From NCBI GenBank assembly GCA_050943495.1, contig JBMNPH010000011.1:35543-99542 (forward strand): a stretch of 64,000 bases of DNA, written 5' to 3'. Shown here in pieces: positions 60,408 to 64,000 of the stretch (positions are counted from its first letter, which is position 1; each line of letters starts with the position of its first letter). A program made the translations under genes and the position numbers. This DNA comes from Merdivicinus sp050943495 (GTDB lineage: Bacteria > Bacillota > Clostridia > Oscillospirales > Ruminococcaceae). Under the pieces are notes generated by a model, which worked only from the letters and a program-made list of their open reading frames with translations, did not search any database and was not told the DNA's origin.

Positions 60408-61757
60408 TTGGACGATGGACGATCATGGTGTACCATTCTTTCTGTAATATTTGGAATTTGCAGCTTTTTCTTCTCATTGAGTGCCGCTACAGTTGTGAGC
60501 GTAAATGATGCGCAGCTTAAGGAACGCACCGATACCGGCGATACCAAAGCTGTCCGCTTATCCCGTTGCCTGGATATTCCTAACCTTGTAGACCGTATCC
60601 GTACAACGGCATCCGTTACGGCAATGCTCAGTTCTCTTTTTGGTATGACCGTTTTAAATCCCACATTATTTCCGCTACTGCTGAACTTGCTGGGAGAGAC
60701 AGAATCCCAATTGGCCGCTGTGCTTAGTATTCTGGTTTCCATCCTCGTGATGACAATTGTTGTAATCAGTTTTGAACTGCTCATTCCCAATATGCTGGGA
60801 CATCATCATGCGGAGGGTATTGGATATGCCGTTGCCTCATTTTATCCCGGACTTTTATGGATTTTTACTCCACTGACTGTGCCGATTCGGGGAATTTCGC
60901 TGGGAATTGCCCATTTGTTCGGCGCTGATCCCGGAAAGGATGCTGAAACGGTAACGGAAGAGGAAATCCGTATGCTGGTGGATACCGGCAGTGAGATGGG
61001 CTTTATTGAAGAAAGTCAAAAGGAAATGATTAATAACATTTTCGAATTTGACGATACTACGGCTGCGGATGTCATGACTCACCGCACTGAGATGATCGCG
61101 GTGGAAAAAAATGCAAAAGTCAGTGATGTCGTCCATCTGGCAACCAGTGAGGGATTCTCCCGACTGCCGGTTTTTGATGGTGATTTGGACAATATCCTCG
61201 GCTTTATCCATGTCAAAGACCTTCTTTGTTTGGTGGGGATGAATACTTCTGAAAATCTAAAACTAGATGACTTTATTCGACCAGTTATTTACGTGCCAGA
61301 ACATGTTAAATGCCGCAGCATTTTCGCGGAGTTCAAAAAAAGCAAAACGGCAATGGCCGTGGTTGTCGATGATTATGGCGGTACAGAAGGAATTCTGACC
61401 ATGGAAGATATTTTGGAATCCATTGTAGGAGATATCGAGGATGAATATGATGAAGAAGAAAAGACCGTTCAACAGGTAGATGCTGATACCTATGTAGTGG
61501 AAGGTACTGTCGAATTGGAAGATCTGGTAGAACTGCTTCATATTCGCTTCGAAGAAGATGAGGATTACGATACGCTCGGCGGCTTTATGACACACATGCT
61601 CGGCAGAATCCCCAAGGAAAACGAAAATCCTGCATTTGAATACGAAGGATACCAATTCACGGTCATGCGAGTGGAAGAACGGCGTGTTTCCAAAGTCAAA
61701 ATATTCCGTCTCCCTCAGCCTGAAGAACCAGAGCATTCAGAAAATTCACAAGAATAG
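60408..61757 (+). CDS. CNNM/CorC (HlyC) family transporter with CBS domains
   Basis: A 449-residue DUF21-CBS-CorC membrane protein, a family of Mg2+ or Co2+ exporters. DUF21/CNNM helices lie at about 5-30, 60-85, 95-120 and 135-155. Two CBS domains follow (MTHRTEMIAVEKNAKVSDVV at their start, near 222; DDYGGTEGILTMEDILESIVG in the second, near 330), then the CorC/HlyC C-terminal domain (about 370-440). The TTG start has AGGAGG nine bases away. A strong promoter and a structured leader precede it and a perfect terminator follows. Confidence 0.92.
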   Translation: MDDGRSWCTILSVIFGICSFFFSLSAATVVSVNDAQLKERTDTGDTKAVRLSRCLDIPNLVDRIRTTASVTAMLSSLFGMTVLNPTLFPLLLNLLGETESQLAAVLSILVSILVMTIVVISFELLIPNMLGHHHAEGIGYAVASFYPGLLWIFTPLTVPIRGISLGIAHLFGADPGKDAETVTEEEIRMLVDTGSEMGFIEESQKEMINNIFEFDDTTAADVMTHRTEMIAVEKNAKVSDVVHLATSEGFSRLPVFDGDLDNILGFIHVKDLLCLVGMNTSENLKLDDFIRPVIYVPEHVKCRSIFAEFKKSKTAMAVVVDDYGGTEGILTMEDILESIVGDIEDEYDEEEKTVQQVDADTYVVEGTVELEDLVELLHIRFEEDEDYDTLGGFMTHMLGRIPKENENPAFEYEGYQFTVMRVEERRVSKVKIFRLPQPEEPEHSENSQE

Positions 61758-61760
61758 ATT

Positions 61761-61806
61761 AAAATCCCGCCACAGAAATCATTCTGTGGCGGGATTTGCT
61801 TTTTAT
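61761..61806 (+). terminator. intrinsic terminator after the CorC/HlyC gene
   Basis: The stem AAATCCCGCCACAG / CTGTGGCGGGATTT with an 8-base loop is perfect over 14 bases, then GCTTTTT. Confidence 0.92.
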
Positions 61807-61869
61807 TCACAAATTAGCCCCGATGCCTTGACATTTCTCTGCTATTCTAAAAAGAAAAGGAGGGGTCTT

Positions 61870-62679
61870 TTGAAAAAAGTTGTATATAAAATTGCGGCAG
61901 GAGTGGTAGCAGCAGGGGTTCTCTGCTTGGGATATGCTCGCTTTATTGAACCGAATCAGCTGCGAATTGTGCACCACGAGATTCACACAAATGATCGAAC
62001 TTCGACTGGAACCATTGCATTTTTTACCGACACCCATTTAGGTAAATTTTATTCCGCCAAAAATTTGGAAAAAATCACCGACACCATCAATCAAGAAAAG
62101 CCGGATGTCATTTTATTTGGGGGAGATTTTTTTGACAACTATGCACGGGACCGCGAAACTCTGGATTTGACGCAAATTAGTATGGAATTGGATCGTATGC
62201 AAGCGCCAATGGGAAAGTACGCTGTATGGGGAAACCATGACTGTGGGGGCGGTGCTTCGCGGATTTACGAAGAGACTCTCGAGGCGGGCGGATTTACAGT
62301 TATACAGAATGAAGGAATTGCACTGGAGAAATTGGGAATCTATTTATGGGGAATGGATGATGCTTTGCTTGGGAAACCTGAAAATCCGGATATAGAAGAT
62401 AAGTATTACCGTATTATCATCGGGCATGAACCAGATCAGGCAGACCAGATTCCAGAAGACTGCGCGGATCTCATGCTGGCCGGACATTCTCATGGCGGAC
62501 AGATTTCACTGCCGATTCTTACCGAGAAAATTCTCCCGATCGGTGCAAAAAAATACAAGCGCGGCTGGTATGAATGCGAAAATATAAATTTATATGTAAG
62601 CAGCGGCATCGGAAACACCCTACTGCCCATGCGGTTTGGCAATATTCCGGAAATTATTATCCTGACATTAACGCCCTGA
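61870..62679 (+). CDS. membrane-anchored metallophosphoesterase
   Basis: A 269-residue calcineurin-like phosphoesterase. An N-terminal anchor (about 4-22) places the domain outside. Metal-site motifs in order are FTDTHLGK, GGDFFDN, GNHDCGG, IIGHEPD and AGHSHGGQ, so the dinuclear site is intact. The TTG start has AGGAGGGG before it; the longer open frame upstream overlaps the previous gene and the terminator. Substrate is unknown; relatives act on nucleotides or lipid head groups (YaeI-like). It converges with the serine hydrolase gene, five bases away, without an obvious terminator. Confidence 0.9.
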   Translation: MKKVVYKIAAGVVAAGVLCLGYARFIEPNQLRIVHHEIHTNDRTSTGTIAFFTDTHLGKFYSAKNLEKITDTINQEKPDVILFGGDFFDNYARDRETLDLTQISMELDRMQAPMGKYAVWGNHDCGGGASRIYEETLEAGGFTVIQNEGIALEKLGIYLWGMDDALLGKPENPDIEDKYYRIIIGHEPDQADQIPEDCADLMLAGHSHGGQISLPILTEKILPIGAKKYKRGWYECENINLYVSSGIGNTLLPMRFGNIPEIIILTLTP

Positions 62680-62684
62680 CAGTC

Positions 62685-63575
62685 TTATGCATTCAATTCC
62701 ATCAAAAAACGATGCAGCTGATTTTGATAGCCAACCGAATCAAAGCCCAGCCATCCTGCTGTAAAGTGATGAGCAGGATCAACATACAGACATTGACCGT
62801 GCATACCATTCTTACAATAGCCGGATGCATTGCATTTGGACAATTCATATTCCCTCTCGAAAACCAGATCCCTCCAAGCGGAAGAAATAATTTGCTGATG
62901 ATTAAATTGACCGTCCTGAAGATAAACTTGACCAAGCTTGACCATATCACTGCTGCGAAGATAAAGGCCCGTTGCTCCCATAGAGTATCCCATCGGACAT
63001 TTTGCCCACGCGGCTTCTTCAAATTCTAGCGGATTGAAGAGTTTGATTCGAAGATAATCATATAAATCCATCTCGGATTTTTTAGCAACAACGCGTGACA
63101 GAAGGTAATAGGCAGCATCGCTGTACACTTTCTCCTGGTTGGGCATAGAGGAAAGCGGAACAGAGAAGATAATTTTCAGATAATTATTTCGCTGACCATA
63201 TAAAGCCGCATAGGCATTTACATCTTCACAGTCAATATCCAGAAACCCTTTTTCAATCCCCCATCGATGTCGCATTACCATATCAACTGTAACGGATTTC
63301 CAATTAGGATGCAGGTCTGGCGGAAGCTGAGTTGAAAAAATATCCACGATTTTTTCATTTACATCCAGCTTCCCTTCATCATAAAGCATTCCAAGAGCCG
63401 TAACTGTAAAGAGTTTGGAAACAGAATAGCAGTCATTTGCCTTGTTTGCAGGAGTGATTGCCAGAGTAGCTGAATTGGAATTTTCTATTATACTCATCCA
63501 ATACAAGGCTGGAGAAAATTGTTTGGCGAATTCAAAGATTTTATTGGTATATGTCATCTTATCAGATCCCATCAT
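62685..63575 (-). CDS. beta-lactamase-family serine hydrolase
   Basis: A 296-residue class C beta-lactamase-like enzyme without a signal peptide, so probably cytoplasmic or non-classical. The active-site SxxK is SVSK (51-54), and the second motif position is YSDAAYY, where Tyr-Ser-Asp replaces the usual Tyr-x-Asn. A KTG-like or HxG motif near the C-terminus is not clear; the closest is HFTAGWLG. Function may be esterase or peptidase rather than beta-lactamase. The start has no strong ribosome site (ATG ATG at 63575). It lies 19 bases after the rRNA operon terminator on the same strand. Confidence 0.8.
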   Translation of the reverse strand: MMGSDKMTYTNKIFEFAKQFSPALYWMSIIENSNSATLAITPANKANDCYSVSKLFTVTALGMLYDEGKLDVNEKIVDIFSTQLPPDLHPNWKSVTVDMVMRHRWGIEKGFLDIDCEDVNAYAALYGQRNNYLKIIFSVPLSSMPNQEKVYSDAAYYLLSRVVAKKSEMDLYDYLRIKLFNPLEFEEAAWAKCPMGYSMGATGLYLRSSDMVKLGQVYLQDGQFNHQQIISSAWRDLVFEREYELSKCNASGYCKNGMHGQCLYVDPAHHFTAGWLGFDSVGYQNQLHRFLMELNA

Positions 63576-63593
63576 TTGTTTTTAAAGATACAA

Positions 63594-63622
63594 GAAAAGC
63601 CCCACAATGTGGGGCTTTTTGT
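63594..63622 (-). terminator. terminator of the rRNA-tRNA operon
   Basis: Eleven-base perfect stem AAAAGCCCCAC / GTGGGGCTTTT with a 3-base loop. Read on the minus strand it directly follows tRNA-Asn. Confidence 0.9.
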
Positions 63623-63624
63623 TA

Positions 63625-63700
63625 TGGCTGCTCCTGTCAGGCTCGAACTGACGACACCGCGGTTAACAGCCGCGTGCTCTACCGACTGAGCTAAGGAGCA
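63625..63700 (-). tRNA. tRNA-Asn (anticodon GTT)
   Basis: A complete cloverleaf on the minus strand: acceptor TGCTCCT paired with AGGAGCA, D-loop AGCTCAGTCGGTAGAGC, anticodon stem with GTT in CTGTTAAC, T-loop GTTCGAG and an encoded CCA end. It follows 5S rRNA and precedes the terminator, a common place for tRNA-Asn in Firmicutes rRNA operons. Confidence 0.95.
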
Positions 63701-63709
63701 ATAAATATG

Positions 63710-63738
63710 ACAAGAAACCCGTTGATCGGGTTTCTTGT
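63710..63738 (-). other. hairpin between 5S rRNA and tRNA-Asn
   Basis: A perfect 12-base stem ACAAGAAACCCG / CGGGTTTCTTGT with a 5-base loop, without a T-run. It is likely an rRNA/tRNA processing signal or spacer structure, possibly a relic terminator. Confidence 0.55.
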
Positions 63739-63745
63739 ATTTAGT

Positions 63746-63862
63746 ACCGGCATCGTTCTATCTTCCCAGGCCGTCTCCAGCCAAGTATTTTCGACACGGA
63801 TGAGCTTAACTTCTGTGTTCGGGATGGGAACAGGTGGATCCTCATCGTCATCAACACCGGTT
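63746..63862 (-). rRNA. 5S ribosomal RNA
   Basis: On the minus strand the sequence has the conserved 5S segments CCATCCCGAACACAGAAG and TTAAGCTCATC, then the TACTTGGCTGG and GCCTGGGAAGA region, with paired ends CCGGTGTTG / CGATGCCGG. Ends are set to the paired termini and may be off by a few bases. Confidence 0.93.
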
Positions 63863-63918
63863 AAGGTCTTTTAAGACCCTCAAAATTGAACAAAGAACAT
63901 TCAGAGCAAACACACGTT

Positions 63919-64000
63919 AGATCAAGCCCTCGACCGATTAGTATTCGCAAGCTACACGCCTCACGGCGCTTCCACTTTGAACCTATCAACCTTGTAGTCT
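63919..64000 (-). rRNA. 23S ribosomal RNA, 3' end only
   Basis: The minus strand carries the conserved 23S 3' end (plus-strand reading: GACCGATTAGTATTCGCAAG, then CTACACGCCTCACGGCGCTTCC). The gene runs off the right edge; only about 82 bases lie in the window. The spacer to 5S (63863-63918) holds a GGTCTT / AAGACC hairpin. Confidence 0.92.

Noticed and set aside
1..64000. CRISPR arrays, insertion sequences, integrases, prophage genes
   Set aside because: No evenly spaced direct repeats, transposases, integrases or phage structural genes were seen.

Overview
The window looks like a stretch of a Firmicutes (class Clostridia) chromosome, most likely from the Oscillospirales/Ruminococcaceae side. 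The evidence is a spoIID gene, the order rnc - radical SAM - smc - ftsY, an infC-rpmI-rplT unit whose infC starts at ATT, many TTG and GTG starts, strong GGAGG ribosome sites and a roughly even base composition. No prophage, insertion sequence or CRISPR array was found. Nearly all of the sequence is intact coding sequence, mostly on the minus strand, and an rRNA operon on the minus strand enters at the right edge. The species cannot be named from sequence alone.

Layout. 1-8.3 kb: a truncated MATE pump, a membrane protein with a methyltransferase, a GH3 glycosidase / DUF308 / radical SAM operon, a divergent LCP-like protein, and an ECF sigma / anti-sigma pair. 8.4-16.4 kb: one oligopeptide-type ABC importer operon (substrate-binding lipoprotein, OppB, OppC, OppD, OppF, small membrane protein). 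Its OppC carries an inserted seven-repeat RCC1-like beta-propeller and its OppF carries an inserted coiled-coil arm of about 190 residues. 16.9-20.6 kb: a URO-D-type methyltransferase, an AEC transporter and a divergent MATE pump with a perfect cre-like operator on its promoter. 20.6-22.9 kb: a serpin lipoprotein, a 45-residue membrane peptide and another lipoprotein.

23-40.8 kb is a long housekeeping block read right to left: rRNA methyltransferase, luxS, dprA, topA, trmFO, plsX, a HAM1-like protein, rnc, an Elp3-like radical SAM protein, smc, ftsY, a small membrane protein with a decarboxylase signature, rdgB, yhbY, nadD, yqeK, an LCP ligase and rsfS. 40.9-42.3 kb is infC-rpmI-rplT with its leader. 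A Gfo/Idh/MocA oxidoreductase follows.

43.6-58.1 kb is a second long co-directional run with very short gaps: citrate synthase, beta-propeller lipoprotein, response regulator, sensor kinase, yqhQ-like, prmC, recA, recX, rimO, pgsA, cysE, cysS, a 1-phosphofructokinase and a VanY-type peptidase. 58.2-62.7 kb holds plus-strand spoIID, a polysaccharide deacetylase, a CorC/HlyC transporter and a metallophosphoesterase. A serine hydrolase, tRNA-Asn, 5S and the 3' end of 23S rRNA close the window.

The most unusual content is the Opp-type importer, in which both the outer face (propeller in OppC) and the cytoplasmic ATPase (coiled coil in OppF) carry large extra domains, under one strong promoter overlapped by a perfect inverted repeat.
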